Below the pieces are notes generated by a model that did not search any database, had not been told where the DNA came from, and saw only the letters and a program-made list of their open reading frames with translations. From assembly GCF_041435015.1 (NCBI RefSeq), contig NZ_CP107989.1, forward strand, positions 8,990,001-9,054,000: a stretch of DNA of 64,000 bases. The letters are read 5' to 3'. Below are positions 34,418-43,288 of this stretch, one piece after another; the stretch's first letter is position 1, and the number at the start of each line of letters is the position of its first letter. This DNA is from Streptomyces canus. GTDB taxonomy: Bacteria > Actinomycetota > Actinomycetes > Streptomycetales > Streptomycetaceae. A program made the position numbers and the translations under genes.

Positions 34418-34788
34418 ATGGCTCATGGGCAGCTTGGCCGGGAGCCCCCCGGAGGAACCGCGCACGGCAGGCGTGTCACGGGTCGCGACCGCGGCGTCCC
34501 AGGGATCCGCGAGTTCGCCGCAGGCGCCAAGGTCGCCCAGCGGACCCTCCACTCCCACCGGGTCGAACGCGACGACCTGATCCTGGCCGACCTCGGCAGC
34601 CCCCGCCGCGTGCTGCACCTTCGAATGCCCCGACCACCATCGGGGACGTCCTCTTCGACGCCGAACGCAGGGGCGAACTCCACCGCCGTGAGGGGCTCCT
34701 CGACCGTTCCTGCGCGGAGCGTGTGCCCGAAGAACAGTGGACCGAGCCTCTGAGACTCCTCAAGTCGCTTGGCGGGCACGGAACATGA
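34418..34788 (+). pseudogene. Decayed regulator-like gene (TetR HTH remnant) with frameshift
   Basis: From ATG 34418 one frame carries IREFAAGAKVAQRTLHSH and DDLILADLGSP, which resembles a TetR recognition helix region. Near 34600-34627 the coding sense passes to the -1 frame, which reads IGDVLFDAERRGELHRREG and ends LLKSLGGHGT with TGA at 34786-34788. That stop overlaps the start of the next gene as ATGA, as in an intact operon. The N-terminal part before the HTH also looks degraded. It is therefore probably a former regulator gene broken by indels. Confidence 0.45.
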
Positions 34789-35141
34789 CCGTCACGATGA
34801 GCCGCATGTCGGGAATCGCGGGACTGAACAAGAAACACAACTTCGTGCTGCTCGTCCGGGACGCCGACGTCGTCGGAGCGGCCCTGCGCCAGGCGCTGGC
34901 CGAGGCCGCGCCCGAGGAACGCCCAGGGCTGGAACGCGCCATGGCACTCGTCGAGTCCACCGCCGCCGCCACCGAGGCCGAGCTGCGCGCCCGCTGGGTC
35001 CGCTCCCGGTGGGCCGCCGCCGGCTTCACGGGCGACATCACCTCGGTCGCGGCGGTGCGGGCACTGCGCAAGGCGGAGCCGAAGCTGAGCCTGTTGGCGG
35101 CCGTGGAGTTGCAGAAGGACGCGGTGGCCCATCCGGAGTGA
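34785..35141 (+). CDS. Hypothetical protein, 118 residues
   Basis: Soluble, mainly helical protein of 118 residues starting MTVTMSRMSGIAGLNKKHNFVLLVRDADVV. It is rich in Ala/Glu/Arg (ALRQALAEAAPEERPGLERAM, then ATEAELRARW). I recognise no family. The ATG overlaps the stop of the decayed gene upstream, suggesting the two were translationally coupled, so expression may now be impaired. ATG 34797 is an alternative start. It is convergent with the MFS gene, with a 28-bp gap. Confidence 0.55.
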   Translation: MTVTMSRMSGIAGLNKKHNFVLLVRDADVVGAALRQALAEAAPEERPGLERAMALVESTAAATEAELRARWVRSRWAAAGFTGDITSVAAVRALRKAEPKLSLLAAVELQKDAVAHPE

Positions 35142-35169
35142 TCCGGCCGTCCTACGCCCGGTGCGAGCC

Positions 35170-36348
35170 TCAGCCCGCCGCGCGTCGGGTCAGCAGGGCG
35201 ATGACCGCGGCGGTGGCGGCGAGGGCCGCAACGCTGGTGAGGGCGGCGGGGAGGGAGAACCAGTCGGCCATGAAGCCGATCGCGGGCGGGCCGAGGAGCA
35301 TGCCGCCGTAGCCGAGGGTGGAGGCGATGGCCACCCCGTCGGGCCCGGCCAGCCTGCCCGCGCGCTCGACGGCGACGGGGAAGAGGTTGGCGAGACCGAG
35401 CCCGGTGATCATGAAGCCGAGCAGTGCGGCCCAGACGGAGGGGGCGAGGGCGCCGAGCAGCATGCCGAGCGCGGCCGTGGTGCCGCCGCCTACGAGCGTG
35501 CGGGTCTGGCCGAGTCGTTCGAGCAGCCTGGTGCCGGTCAGCCTGCCGATGGTCATGGCGAGCGCGAAGCACGAGTAACCGACCGCGGCGACGCCGGGCG
35601 TGGCGTCCAGGTCGTGCTCCAGATGCAGGGCGCTCCAGTCGGCCAGCGCGCCCTCGCCGTAGGCCGTGCACAGGGCGATCAGGCCGAAGGTGACGACGAG
35701 ACCGCGGGTGCGGGTGCCATGGCGACGGGGCGCGGACGTCTGCCGGGGCGCATCCGGCGAGGGTGTCGGGGCCGGGATGCGCAGCAGGGTCCGGCCCGCG
35801 ACCGCGGTGACGAGCAGACCGATCACGGTGAGGCCGAACAGGTGCCGTGTGGGGGAGAGGGCTCCGGCGACCAGCCCGCCGAGCCCGGCACCGAGCATGC
35901 CGCCCAGGCTGAAGGCGGCGTGGAAGCTGGGCATGATGGGCCGCCGCAGGGCGCCCACGAGATCGACGGCGGCGCTGTTGAACGCGACGTTGATGCTGCC
36001 GTACGCGGCGCCGAAGAGCAGGAGTACGGCGCCCAGTGCCACCGCGGAGTGGGTGAGTGGCGGCAGCGCGACGCTGAGGGAGAGCAGGACGGCGCAGACG
36101 ACGGTGACCCGGTGGGTGCCGTAACGGCGGCAGAGGCGGCCGGTGAGCATCATGGTGATCACCGCACCGGCCGAGACGCCGAGGAGGGCGAGGCCGAGGG
36201 CGCTGGCGGAGGCGCCGGTCTGTTCCTTGATCGCGGGGATGCGCACGACCCACCCGGCGAAGACGAAGCCGTCGAGGGCGAAGAAGACGGTGAGGGCGAT
36301 ACGGAGTCGGGTGAGGGTGTTGTCCGGCACGGCGATGCGCGTTCGCAT
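35170..36348 (-). CDS. MFS transporter (12-TM)
   Basis: Transporter of 392 residues with about 12 helices. FFALDGFVFAGWVVRIPAIKEQTG at the N terminus, GRLCRRYGTHRVTVV as the loop 2-3 motif and FNSAAVDLVGALRRPIMPSFHAAFSLGGMLGA resemble the fucose/YbjJ-like MFS group. Substrate unknown. The ATG at 36348 starts MRTRIAVPDNTL; longer upstream frames are non-coding in character. It is divergent from the AraC gene 316 bp away. Confidence 0.85.
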   Translation of the reverse strand: MRTRIAVPDNTLTRLRIALTVFFALDGFVFAGWVVRIPAIKEQTGASASALGLALLGVSAGAVITMMLTGRLCRRYGTHRVTVVCAVLLSLSVALPPLTHSAVALGAVLLLFGAAYGSINVAFNSAAVDLVGALRRPIMPSFHAAFSLGGMLGAGLGGLVAGALSPTRHLFGLTVIGLLVTAVAGRTLLRIPAPTPSPDAPRQTSAPRRHGTRTRGLVVTFGLIALCTAYGEGALADWSALHLEHDLDATPGVAAVGYSCFALAMTIGRLTGTRLLERLGQTRTLVGGGTTAALGMLLGALAPSVWAALLGFMITGLGLANLFPVAVERAGRLAGPDGVAIASTLGYGGMLLGPPAIGFMADWFSLPAALTSVAALAATAAVIALLTRRAAG

Positions 36349-36664
36349 TTTGTTTATTAGCGGCACAAATTCAGCGTAAGCGTGTGCTCGATTGTCGGCA
36401 AGGATGTTCGAGTGAGCAAGGGTGTGGGGGTGGCTGGAGCGAACGTGGGAAACACGTCCGGCCGTCGGGCTCGATGACCACCCTGCGCTTGAAGTCACCG
36501 CCATCAGATCTGCACCCATTGCATGCCAACTTCACTCGGTTACTCGTGAGTCCGGTGCGGTGACGTTGGATGCTGGAAATCACGGAGCTGCCAGGCGGTT
36601 GGCTCAGGGCGGTTCCTTGAGGGCGAGAGGAGCGCTCCTGGTGGTGTCTGGCGCACGTGGTGTC
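36349..36664. other. 316-bp divergent intergenic region, MFS and AraC genes
   Basis: No gene is seen. The stretch next to the MFS start is AT-rich, consistent with a promoter. A perfect 12-bp palindrome AGGAGCGCTCCT (36628-36639) lies 25 bp before the AraC start and could be an operator or a fortuitous ribosome-site overlap. Nothing else convincing. Confidence 0.45.
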
Positions 36665-37561
36665 ATGGCCGGGGCGGGTCCGGTCGAGGTCGCGCGGCTC
36701 GGTGGGCTGTGGCGGGTGACCCGGCCCTGGCATCCGGGGTTGCGGCCGTACTTACGCAGTTACGTCGGCTACTGGGAAGCGGTGGCCACACCGTACGAGG
36801 CACGGTTGGTGCCGACGGGGCGCGCGACCCTGTTGATCAGTCTCGCGGAGCCGTTCTCGCAGGTGCGGCGGCTGGGCGTGCCGGACGCGGGCAGCGGGAC
36901 CATCGGGTCGCTGGTGGTGGGGCTGGAGGACCGGCCCGCGATCTGTACGCATCCCGGCGGCCAGGAGGCGATCCGGGTGGAGTTCACACCACTGGGTGCG
37001 TACCGGCTGCTCGGCATACCGATGAGCGAGTTGACGAACCTGGCCGTCGGGATACGGGACGTTCTGGGGCCCGAAGCCGGGGTGTTGGTGGAGCGGATGG
37101 CAGCAACTCCTGACTGGGCCGCCAGGTTCGACCTGCTGGACGCGGCGCTGCTCGTCCGACTCGAGTACGGCCCGCAGCCCACGCCCGAGGTGGGACGCGC
37201 CTGGCAATTGCTCGCCGGCAGCGCGGGGGCGATCCCGATCGCCCGTATCGCCGCCGAAGTGGGCTGGAGCCAGGGATACTTGACTCGCCGGTTCACCCAG
37301 CAGATCGGACTCACTCCCAAGGCGTCCGCCCGGGTGCTGCGCTTCCGGCACGCCGTGGCGTTGCTCGGTCGCGGGGCCACGAGTCTGACCGAGATCTCCA
37401 CGGCCTGCGGCTTCTACGATCAGGCGCACCTCAACCGCGAGTTCCGGGCCATCGCCGGGACCACACCCGGACAGATGGTGGCCGCGCGACGCGTGGAGGG
37501 GGCGATGGCTCTCACCACGAGTGCAAATTTGTCCAAGACCGCGTCGACTGCGGGCCTATAG
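36665..37561 (+). CDS. AraC-family transcriptional regulator
   Basis: Protein of 298 residues. The N-terminal sensing domain (about residues 1-190) includes RPWHPGLRPYLRSYVGYWEA and IRVEFTPLGAYRLLGIP, the pattern of AraC proteins with a DUF6597-like N domain. The C-terminal double HTH reads ARIAAEVGWSQGYLTRRFTQQIGLTPKAS and LTEISTACGFYDQAHLNREFRAIAGTTPGQ. The ATG at 36665 starts VMAGAGPVEVAR-type sequence; the true start could be a few codons upstream. Targets unknown; the MFS gene is the closest candidate. Confidence 0.88.
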   Translation: MAGAGPVEVARLGGLWRVTRPWHPGLRPYLRSYVGYWEAVATPYEARLVPTGRATLLISLAEPFSQVRRLGVPDAGSGTIGSLVVGLEDRPAICTHPGGQEAIRVEFTPLGAYRLLGIPMSELTNLAVGIRDVLGPEAGVLVERMAATPDWAARFDLLDAALLVRLEYGPQPTPEVGRAWQLLAGSAGAIPIARIAAEVGWSQGYLTRRFTQQIGLTPKASARVLRFRHAVALLGRGATSLTEISTACGFYDQAHLNREFRAIAGTTPGQMVAARRVEGAMALTTSANLSKTASTAGL

Positions 37562-37585
37562 CGTGCCCGCTTGTACAACCGATGG

Positions 37586-37618
37586 CCGGTCGGATGGCGC
37601 GGGGGACCGTCCGACCGG
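37586..37618 (+). terminator. Terminator-like hairpin after the AraC gene
   Basis: A perfect 9-bp stem (37586-37594 with 37610-37618, 15-nt loop) begins 25 bp after the AraC stop. Its presence argues that the next gene starts downstream of it. Confidence 0.5.
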
Positions 37619-37689
37619 TCGGCCCACGCCGTCCGAGGCCGCAGAGGTTGCCGGCCGGCCAGGACACGTCCATCGACTCAGGAACCGCA

Positions 37690-37962
37690 TTGACCGACAA
37701 CGGCGTACGGCCGTGCAGAATTTCGCCCGCCGCACCCCACGGCGTCACGCCGGAGCAAAGGGCCGTACTGGAGACGAGGGGCAGGCGCTCCGTCGAGTTC
37801 GGTGCGGCCTGGTTCATCGGGGGGCTGCTCGTCGCCGTCGTCACCTTGGGGCAAGCCCAGGGCGCCGGCGTCCAGTTCGTGGTCTGGGTGCCGATGTTCT
37901 ACGGCGTCCACCGGATCGTCTCCGGTTTCCAACTCATCAGGAAGAGCCGAGAGCTCTCGTAG
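37690..37962 (+). CDS. Small membrane protein, unknown function
   Basis: From the TTG at 37690 (AGGA six bases upstream) the product is 90 residues. Two hydrophobic helices are clear: FGAAWFIGGLLVAVVTLG and FVVWVPMFYGVHRIVSGF, followed by a basic tail RKSRELS. It resembles many short two-helix membrane proteins of actinobacteria without a known role. The start is uncertain: ATG 37582 would give 126 residues but would place the coding sequence across the hairpin after the AraC gene. Confidence 0.5.
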   Translation: MTDNGVRPCRISPAAPHGVTPEQRAVLETRGRRSVEFGAAWFIGGLLVAVVTLGQAQGAGVQFVVWVPMFYGVHRIVSGFQLIRKSRELS

Positions 37963-38042
37963 GCTCCCTGGGTGTCCATGGCCCAGGACGCGGTCATGGA
38001 CACCCGCCGGACAGCCGTAGGCGGCTGCCGCGTTCGCGGTCG

Positions 38043-38942
38043 TCAGGGCGACGAGGTTTCGGTGGTGGTGGGTGGGGTGAGGTCGTCCTCTTCGGGGAGG
38101 GCTTCGGTGTCGACGCCGCGGACCTGGCTCAACTCGTGTTTGAGTGCGGCGAGTTCGGCGCCGCCGGCCATGTGGTTGGTGAGTTCTTCGAGGGTGATCC
38201 GGTCGCGGGCGGCGGACAGTTCCATGGTGCCCAGGCGCAGCACGCTGAAGTGGTCGCCGACCATGTAGGCGTGGTGGGGGTTGTGGGTGATGAAGATGAC
38301 GCCCAGGCCGCGGTCGCGGGCGGCGGCCACGTACTTGAGCACCACGCCGGACTGCTTGACACCCAGCGCGGCGGTGGGCTCGTCGAGGATGAGGACGCGG
38401 GCGCCGAAGTAGACGGCGCGGGCGATGGCCACGCACTGGCGCTGGCCGCCGGAGAGGGTGCCGATGGGCTGTTCGAGGTCGTCGAGGACGATGCCCATCT
38501 CGCGCAGTTCGTGGTCGGCGGTCTTCTTCATCTGCTCGATGTCCAGGCGGCGGATCGGCCAGGGGCCCTTGGTCATCTCGGAGCCGAGGAAGAAGTTGCG
38601 CCATACCGGCATCAGGGGGACCACGGCGAGGTCCTGGTAGACGGTGGCGATGCCCTTGTCGAGGGCCTCGCGGGGGGTGGAGAAGCGTACCGGGGTGTTG
38701 TCGACGAGGAACTCGCCCTCGGTGTGCTGGTGCAGGCCGGAGATGATTTTGATGAGGGTGGACTTGCCGGCGCCGTTGTCGCCCAGCACGCAGGTGACCT
38801 GGCTGGGGTGCACCTTCAGGCTGACCCCGTGCAGGGCACGGATGTTGCCGTAGGACTTGCCGGTGGCTCTCAGCTCGACGACCGGGGTGTCGTCCCGGGC
38901 TTCCGTGCTGCTGGTGAGGGTGTCCTCGTGGGTCGTTGTCAT
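38043..38942 (-). CDS. Sugar ABC transporter ATP-binding protein (single-domain, ribose type)
   Basis: ATPase of 299 residues. Walker [15 protein letters not shown], signature [15 protein letters not shown], Walker [14 protein letters not shown]-loop [13 protein letters not shown]. Unlike RbsA or XylG, which carry two ATPase halves in about 500 residues, it has one, so it probably acts as a homodimer as in FrcA-like systems. The C-terminal tail is acidic and Thr-rich. It is the last gene of the SBP-permease-ATPase operon, 7 bp after the permease stop. Confidence 0.9.
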   Translation of the reverse strand: MTTTHEDTLTSSTEARDDTPVVELRATGKSYGNIRALHGVSLKVHPSQVTCVLGDNGAGKSTLIKIISGLHQHTEGEFLVDNTPVRFSTPREALDKGIATVYQDLAVVPLMPVWRNFFLGSEMTKGPWPIRRLDIEQMKKTADHELREMGIVLDDLEQPIGTLSGGQRQCVAIARAVYFGARVLILDEPTAALGVKQSGVVLKYVAAARDRGLGVIFITHNPHHAYMVGDHFSVLRLGTMELSAARDRITLEELTNHMAGGAELAALKHELSQVRGVDTEALPEEDDLTPPTTTETSSP

Positions 38943-38949
38943 TGCGCGG

Positions 38950-40029
38950 TTACCTCCGGGTCGCGGTGCGGCTGACCCACAGATTGATCAGGACGGCGCC
39001 GAGCAGCATCACGCCGAGGAAGGCCTTGAACCAGTCCGGGTTCCAGTTGGCGTAGACGATGCCCTGCTGGACCATGCCGAACATGAACGCGCCGAAGACC
39101 GGGCCGATCGCGGAGCCCGCGCCGCCGGTCAGCAGACAGCCGCCGATCACCGCCGCGGAGATGTAGATCAGTTCCTGGCCGACGCCCTCGCCGGACTGCA
39201 CGGTGTTGAAGGAGAACAGGTTGTGCATGCCGACGAACCAGGCGGCGAAGCCCACCAGCATGAACAGGCTGATCTTCGTGAAGGTGACCGGCACGCCCAC
39301 CGCCCGCGCGGAGTCCTTGTTGCCGCCCACCGCGAAGATCCAGTTGCCGTACTTGGTGCGCAGCAGCACCCAGGTGGCGATCGCGGCGAACACCAGCCAG
39401 TACACAATCGTGATCTTGATCTGGACGCCACCGACGTCGAACGAGCTCCCGAAGACCTTCTTGGCCTGGTCGAAGCCGTCCATGGTGCTGATGTCGTCGG
39501 TGGCGACATTCCCGGTCACCAGCTTGGTCACCGCCAGGTTGACGCCCTGAAGGATCAAGAACGTGCCCAGCGTGATCAGGAAGCTGGGCAGACCGGTCCT
39601 GACCACCAGCCAGCCGTTGAGGAACCCGATCGCCAGCGACACCAGCAGCGCCACCACGACGCCCGCCCACACGTTCAACGTCAGCTGGAAGGCGAACATG
39701 CTCGCCGTCAGCGCCGACGTGATCACCGCGACACCCGCCGACAGGTCGAACTCCCCGCCGATCATCAACAGCGCCACCGGCAACGCCATGATCCCGATCG
39801 TCGACGACTGATACAGGATGTTCGCCATCGAACTGCCGTCCCGCACCGGCGGCGCGGCGATCAGGAAGAACACCCACACCGCCACCGCACCCAGGAACAC
39901 CCCGACCTCGGGACGCGCCAACAGACGCAACGCGAGCGGTCGTTCCGAGGTCCGGCCGTCCTTGACCTTGCCCGGGCCGGAGGCCGGCGGTGACGACACC
40001 GCCGGCTCGGCGTGCTGGGTCATACCCAT
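38950..40029 (-). CDS. Sugar ABC transporter permease (RbsC/XylH type)
   Basis: Membrane permease of 359 residues with about 10 helices. Motifs: [69 protein letters not shown] and [25 protein letters not shown], all typical of the ribose/xylose family. The ATG at 40029 shares a base with the stop of the binding-protein gene (TGATG), indicating coupled translation; ATG 40023 is also possible. Substrate: a pentose or hexose, not identifiable further. Confidence 0.9.
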   Translation of the reverse strand: MGMTQHAEPAVSSPPASGPGKVKDGRTSERPLALRLLARPEVGVFLGAVAVWVFFLIAAPPVRDGSSMANILYQSSTIGIMALPVALLMIGGEFDLSAGVAVITSALTASMFAFQLTLNVWAGVVVALLVSLAIGFLNGWLVVRTGLPSFLITLGTFLILQGVNLAVTKLVTGNVATDDISTMDGFDQAKKVFGSSFDVGGVQIKITIVYWLVFAAIATWVLLRTKYGNWIFAVGGNKDSARAVGVPVTFTKISLFMLVGFAAWFVGMHNLFSFNTVQSGEGVGQELIYISAAVIGGCLLTGGAGSAIGPVFGAFMFGMVQQGIVYANWNPDWFKAFLGVMLLGAVLINLWVSRTATRR

Positions 40030-41036
40030 CACCTGGTGCCCTTCGCGGCGAACGCAGCCACGGTGTCGGCGTTGTCCTTGGTGATGAAGGCGGGGCCGGT
40101 CAGTACCGGAGCTGTTCCGCCGCCGCTGGCGTTGCCGTTGTTCTTGTAGAGCCACAGGGCGTCGACGGCGAGGTAGCCCTGGAGGTAGGGCTGCTGGTCG
40201 ACGGCGAACTCGACGGAGCCGTTCTGGACGGCGGCGACGAGGTCCTTGTTGAGGTCGAACGTGGCGACCTCGGCCTTGCTGCCCGCGTCCTTGATGGACT
40301 GGACGGCGGTGAGGGCGAAGGGGGCGCCGAGGGTCACCACCTGGTCGATGCTGGAGTCCTGCTGGAGTTTGGCCGTGATGGTGGACTTCACGGACGGCAT
40401 GTCGGTGCCGGTGACATAGATCTTGTCGGTCTTCCCCTTGAAGCCCTTGGCGAGGCCTGCGCAGCGGGATTCCAGGGCGACCTGGCCCTGGGACTGGACG
40501 ACGCACAGGGCGTGCTTGGCGCCGAGGGTGTTGAGGCGTTCGCCGAAGGCCTGGCCGGCGATGTTCTCGTCCTGGCCGAAGTACTCCAGCATGCCCAGTT
40601 GCTTCCAGTCGTCCAGGCCGGAGTTGAAGCCGGTGACGGGGATGCCGGCCTTCTCGGCCTTGGCGACGACGGCCTTCATGGCGTCGGGTTTGGCGGCGGT
40701 CAGGGCGATGCCGTCGACCTTCTGGTCGATGGCGTTCTGGACGAGGTTGGCCTGGGCGCCGGCGCTGGGGTCGGCCGAGTAGACGAGCTTGATGTTGTCC
40801 TTGGCCGCGGCGGCCTGGGCGCCCTTGCGGACGATGTCCCAGAAGGTGTCGCCGGGCTCGGCGTGGGTGATCATGGCGATGGTCATCCTGGGGGTGCTCG
40901 CCTTGCCCGCGGAGGCGCCGTCCGCGCTGTTGTCCTCGGACTGTTTGCCGCCGGAGCTGCTGGAACAGCCGGCGGCGAGCAGGGTGCCCGCCAGGACGGT
41001 CGCGGCCAGGGCGGCGGCTCGGTGGTTTCTGTGCAT
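40029..41036 (-). CDS. Sugar-binding lipoprotein of ribose-type ABC transporter
   Basis: Solute-binding protein of 335 residues with lipobox LLAAGC (Cys24). The mature domain is of the periplasmic-binding-protein 4 (LacI-like) type: RMTIAMITHAEPGDTFWDIVRKGAQAAA, DGIALTAAKPDAMKAVV and VVTLGAPFALTAVQSIKD. It captures a monosaccharide for the permease encoded next. ATG 41036. The operon has a TTGACA-N17-CATAGT promoter and tandem 13-bp repeats upstream; no regulator gene is adjacent. Confidence 0.9.
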   Translation of the reverse strand: MHRNHRAAALAATVLAGTLLAAGCSSSSGGKQSEDNSADGASAGKASTPRMTIAMITHAEPGDTFWDIVRKGAQAAAAKDNIKLVYSADPSAGAQANLVQNAIDQKVDGIALTAAKPDAMKAVVAKAEKAGIPVTGFNSGLDDWKQLGMLEYFGQDENIAGQAFGERLNTLGAKHALCVVQSQGQVALESRCAGLAKGFKGKTDKIYVTGTDMPSVKSTITAKLQQDSSIDQVVTLGAPFALTAVQSIKDAGSKAEVATFDLNKDLVAAVQNGSVEFAVDQQPYLQGYLAVDALWLYKNNGNASGGGTAPVLTGPAFITKDNADTVAAFAAKGTR

Positions 41037-41192
41037 GTCCCTTGCACCTCGCTGTGCTGTTCGAATGGGGATGAGGATCCGGCGTCGACAAAGGGGTTCC
41101 GCCCGGTCCGGAGAGCGCGGGCAAGCGGCTTGGAGCGCCTTGTGCGGCGGGAGACGTTGTCGCGGCAGCCGTGGGTGTGGGCCGCGCATCGG

Positions 41193-41218
41193 GTTACTAG
41201 AGCGCGTTACTAGTGCGC
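41193..41218. promoter_or_regulatory. Tandem 13-bp direct repeat, candidate operator
   Basis: GTTACTAGAGCGC (41193-41205) is followed immediately by GTTACTAGTGCGC (41206-41218), differing at one base. AGCGCG and CGCGCT at 41201 and 41216 also form an inverted repeat across the junction. It lies just downstream of the leftward promoter at 41232-41260, where a bound repressor would block initiation of the ribose-type transporter operon. Confidence 0.7.
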
Positions 41219-41231
41219 GCTAGGTGGTCGT

Positions 41232-41260
41232 ACTATGAAATGCCCCGCTGGTGATGTCAA
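41232..41260 (-). promoter_or_regulatory. Promoter of the ribose-type ABC operon
   Basis: On the minus strand a perfect TTGACA (41255-41260) is followed after 17 bp by CATAGT (41232-41237). The 315-bp gap between the operon and the alpha/beta hydrolase gene holds this promoter and the tandem repeats; I see no gene there. Confidence 0.65.
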
Positions 41261-41351
41261 GAGATTTGTCAGGACGTATCGACAAGCTCCGCCGGTCGTC
41301 CCGTGTCCCTCGCGGGCTGCGGGCTGCGGCCCTGGTCGGACCGCGGCCGCC

Positions 41352-42131
41352 TCAGCGATGTGTGCCGGCCGCCAGGATGTGGGCGAGGACCTGCTCGGGA
41401 TGGGTGACGACGAGATCGTGCCCGGCGGGCACCCGGCGTACGGTGATCGACGGACGGCCGGCCGCCAGGACGTCGACGGCCTCGCGCCAGGCCGTGTTGA
41501 GTTCGCGGGCGCGATCTCCCGATGTTCCGGCCATGGTCTCGGACATGATCATCGTGACGGGGCCGTCGACCTGGTCGAACCTCTCGGCGGAGAACCGCCG
41601 ATGGGCCTCCACTTCGCGCAGCAGGCCGATGACGTCATCGGCCGACAGTAGCTGCCGTCGCGGTGTCCCGGCCAAGGATCGTTGCGTGTGCAAGGCCTCC
41701 TCGCTGCTGAGGCTCTCGCGCATCCCCGTGAGTTCGTCCTCGGTGAGAAGGGGGCGGGGCGTGGGGGTGGCGCCGTCGATGAGGATCAGTGCCCGAGGCC
41801 CCCCGGGCAGTGCTGCGGCATGGTCGAGGACGAGGTCCGCCCCGAGCGAGTGGCCCATCAGGACCGATGACTCGGGAGCGCCCAGGGCGGCCATGACGGC
41901 AGCGGCATCCGCGGCGAACGAGGCGTAGTCGTAGCTCGCCGCGTGGCTGCTCAGTCCGTGGCCGCGCAGATCGAACGTGGCGAGCCGGAAGAAGTCGCGG
42001 AGCGACTCCAGCAGTTGACCGAGATCCGCCTGCGTGGTGCTGAGTCCTGGGACGAAGACCGCTGGTGGCCCGTCGCCGGACACGGTGACAGGGATCGTCA
42101 CATCGTCACGTCGGACCGTGAACGTCTCCAT
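41352..42131 (-). CDS. Alpha/beta hydrolase
   Basis: Protein of 259 residues. Oxyanion region AVFVPGLSTTQADL, nucleophile elbow LMGHSLGADL with the catalytic Ser, and the C-terminal His in RVPAGHDLVVTHPEQV. The middle DLRGHGLS motif fits esterases, haloperoxidase-like or lactonase-like hydrolases. Substrate unknown. It is divergent from the TauE/SafE gene; an operator motif shared with the glucarate operon lies between them, so it may belong to the same regulon. ATG 42131 is used; ATG 42137 adds two residues. Confidence 0.8.
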   Translation of the reverse strand: METFTVRRDDVTIPVTVSGDGPPAVFVPGLSTTQADLGQLLESLRDFFRLATFDLRGHGLSSHAASYDYASFAADAAAVMAALGAPESSVLMGHSLGADLVLDHAAALPGGPRALILIDGATPTPRPLLTEDELTGMRESLSSEEALHTQRSLAGTPRRQLLSADDVIGLLREVEAHRRFSAERFDQVDGPVTMIMSETMAGTSGDRARELNTAWREAVDVLAAGRPSITVRRVPAGHDLVVTHPEQVLAHILAAGTHR

Positions 42132-42168
42132 GAACAAGGGAGTCTAGGCCGTCGGCGAGCCGTCTCCC

Positions 42169-42189
42169 TATGTAGACAGTGTCTTTCAT
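42169..42189. promoter_or_regulatory. Shared operator motif, copy 1 (before the TauE/SafE gene)
   Basis: TATGTAGACAGTGTCTTTCAT with the palindromic core AGAC-N3-GTCT. It matches the site at 43182 before the GntP gene across TATGTAGACA..GTCTTT. It probably binds the same regulator (GntR/FadR or IclR type by appearance). Confidence 0.65.
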
Positions 42190-42240
42190 TTGAGACAGCC
42201 GCCGTGGAGGATGAGGCGTCCGTACAGAAGGGAAGTCCGC

Positions 42241-43007
42241 GTGGGGCCCGATTCCGCCATACTGCTCGCCGTCGCCGGCGTCGCCTCCGGGCTTGCCGGT
42301 TCCATCGCGGGTCTGGCCTCGCTGTTCAGTTACCCGGCACTGCTGGCCGCGGGCCTTCCTCCCGTGGCGGCCAACGTGACCAACACGGTGGCCCTGTTCG
42401 CCAACACGGCGGGAACCGCAGCCGGTTCACGCGAGGAACTGCGCGGACAGCGCAGGCGTCTCGTACGCCTCGCGATCCTCGCGGCCGCGGGCGGTTCCGT
42501 CGGTGCGGCGCTGCTCCTGGAGACTCCGGCCTCGGCGTTCAGTCAGGTCGTGCCCTGGGGATCGCCCTGGGATCGGTCCTCATCCTGGTACGGGAACCCC
42601 TGCGCCGACTGGCCGAGAACCACCCGCAGTTCACCGACGGCGGCACCCGAGCGAAGATCCCCCTGGCCGGCGCGGTCCTTCTGGTGGGTCTCTACGGCGG
42701 CTACTTCGGCGCCGCGGCAGGCGTCCTGATGCTGGCGATACTGTCCCTGTCCGTGAACGAGCCCCTGCCGGTCACCAACGCGGTGAAGAACATCGCCACC
42801 GGGGCCGCGAACGTGACCGCCGCCGTCGCCTACGCCTTCCTGGCGCCGGTCCACTGGACGGCCGCGGCCGCACTGGGCCTCGGTTGCCTGCTGGGCAGCC
42901 GTATCGGCCCGATCGTCGTACGGCGACTCCCCGAGAGGCCGCTACGGATCGCCATCGCCCTGGCCGGCCTGGGTCTGGCCGTCTCCCTGTGGCAGCGGGG
43001 CGGTTGA
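42241..43007 (+). pseudogene. TauE/SafE family permease gene with a frameshift
   Basis: The first part (GTG 42241, frame +1) encodes an intact TauE/SafE start: LLAVAGVASGLAGSIAGLASLFSYPALLAAGLPPV, NVTNTVALFANTAGT. After VVPWG at about 42556-42560 the family sequence continues in the -1 frame as IALGSVLILV, LVGLYGGYFGAAAGVLM, TNAVKNIATGAANVTAA to TGA at 43005-43007. One base seems lost in the G run at 42557-42560. The other residues are well conserved, so it is a very recent mutation or a sequencing error. If intact it would export sulfonate, sulfite or an organic anion across the membrane. Confidence 0.85.
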
Positions 43008-43142
43008 GGATCCGCGCAGGCGTGTGCTGTGCCGACCGCGGAGGCGACTCACCGGACCGGCGGTCATGTGGGACGCGTTCCTTGCCGCGACCGGTGGGCC
43101 CCTGCGCGGCGCCCCCGTGGGAAGGCGATTCGTGCGCACCCA

Positions 43143-43172
43143 TTGACCCCCGGTGATCTCTCCATCTAGCCT
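43143..43172 (+). promoter_or_regulatory. Promoter of the glucarate operon
   Basis: TTGACC (43143-43148), 18 bp, TAGCCT (43167-43172). The shared operator motif begins 10 bp after the -10 box, over the expected start site. The rest of the 281-bp gap after the TauE/SafE gene shows no gene. Confidence 0.55.
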
Positions 43173-43181
43173 CCGTCCTCA

Positions 43182-43204
43182 TATGTAGACAACGTCTTTG
43201 TATG
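43182..43204. promoter_or_regulatory. Shared operator motif, copy 2 (before the GntP gene)
   Basis: The sequence starts TATGTAGACAACGTCTTT and has an AGAC-N3-GTCT core, matching the copy at 42169. It sits directly after the -10 box of the glucarate operon promoter, an ideal repressor position. Confidence 0.7.
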
Positions 43205-43288
43205 AGGATCACGTTCAGCGGAGTGACTTCAAGGGGTGCTCCGGTGAACTCTCCTCATCGCACTGCCAGTTCAAGGGAGAACTGACGC

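Noticed and set aside
38950..41124. A 724-codon frame joining the permease to upstream sequence as one fusion protein
   Set aside because: The upstream part is the out-of-frame shadow of the binding-protein gene; the permease has its own ATG at 40029 overlapping that gene's stop.
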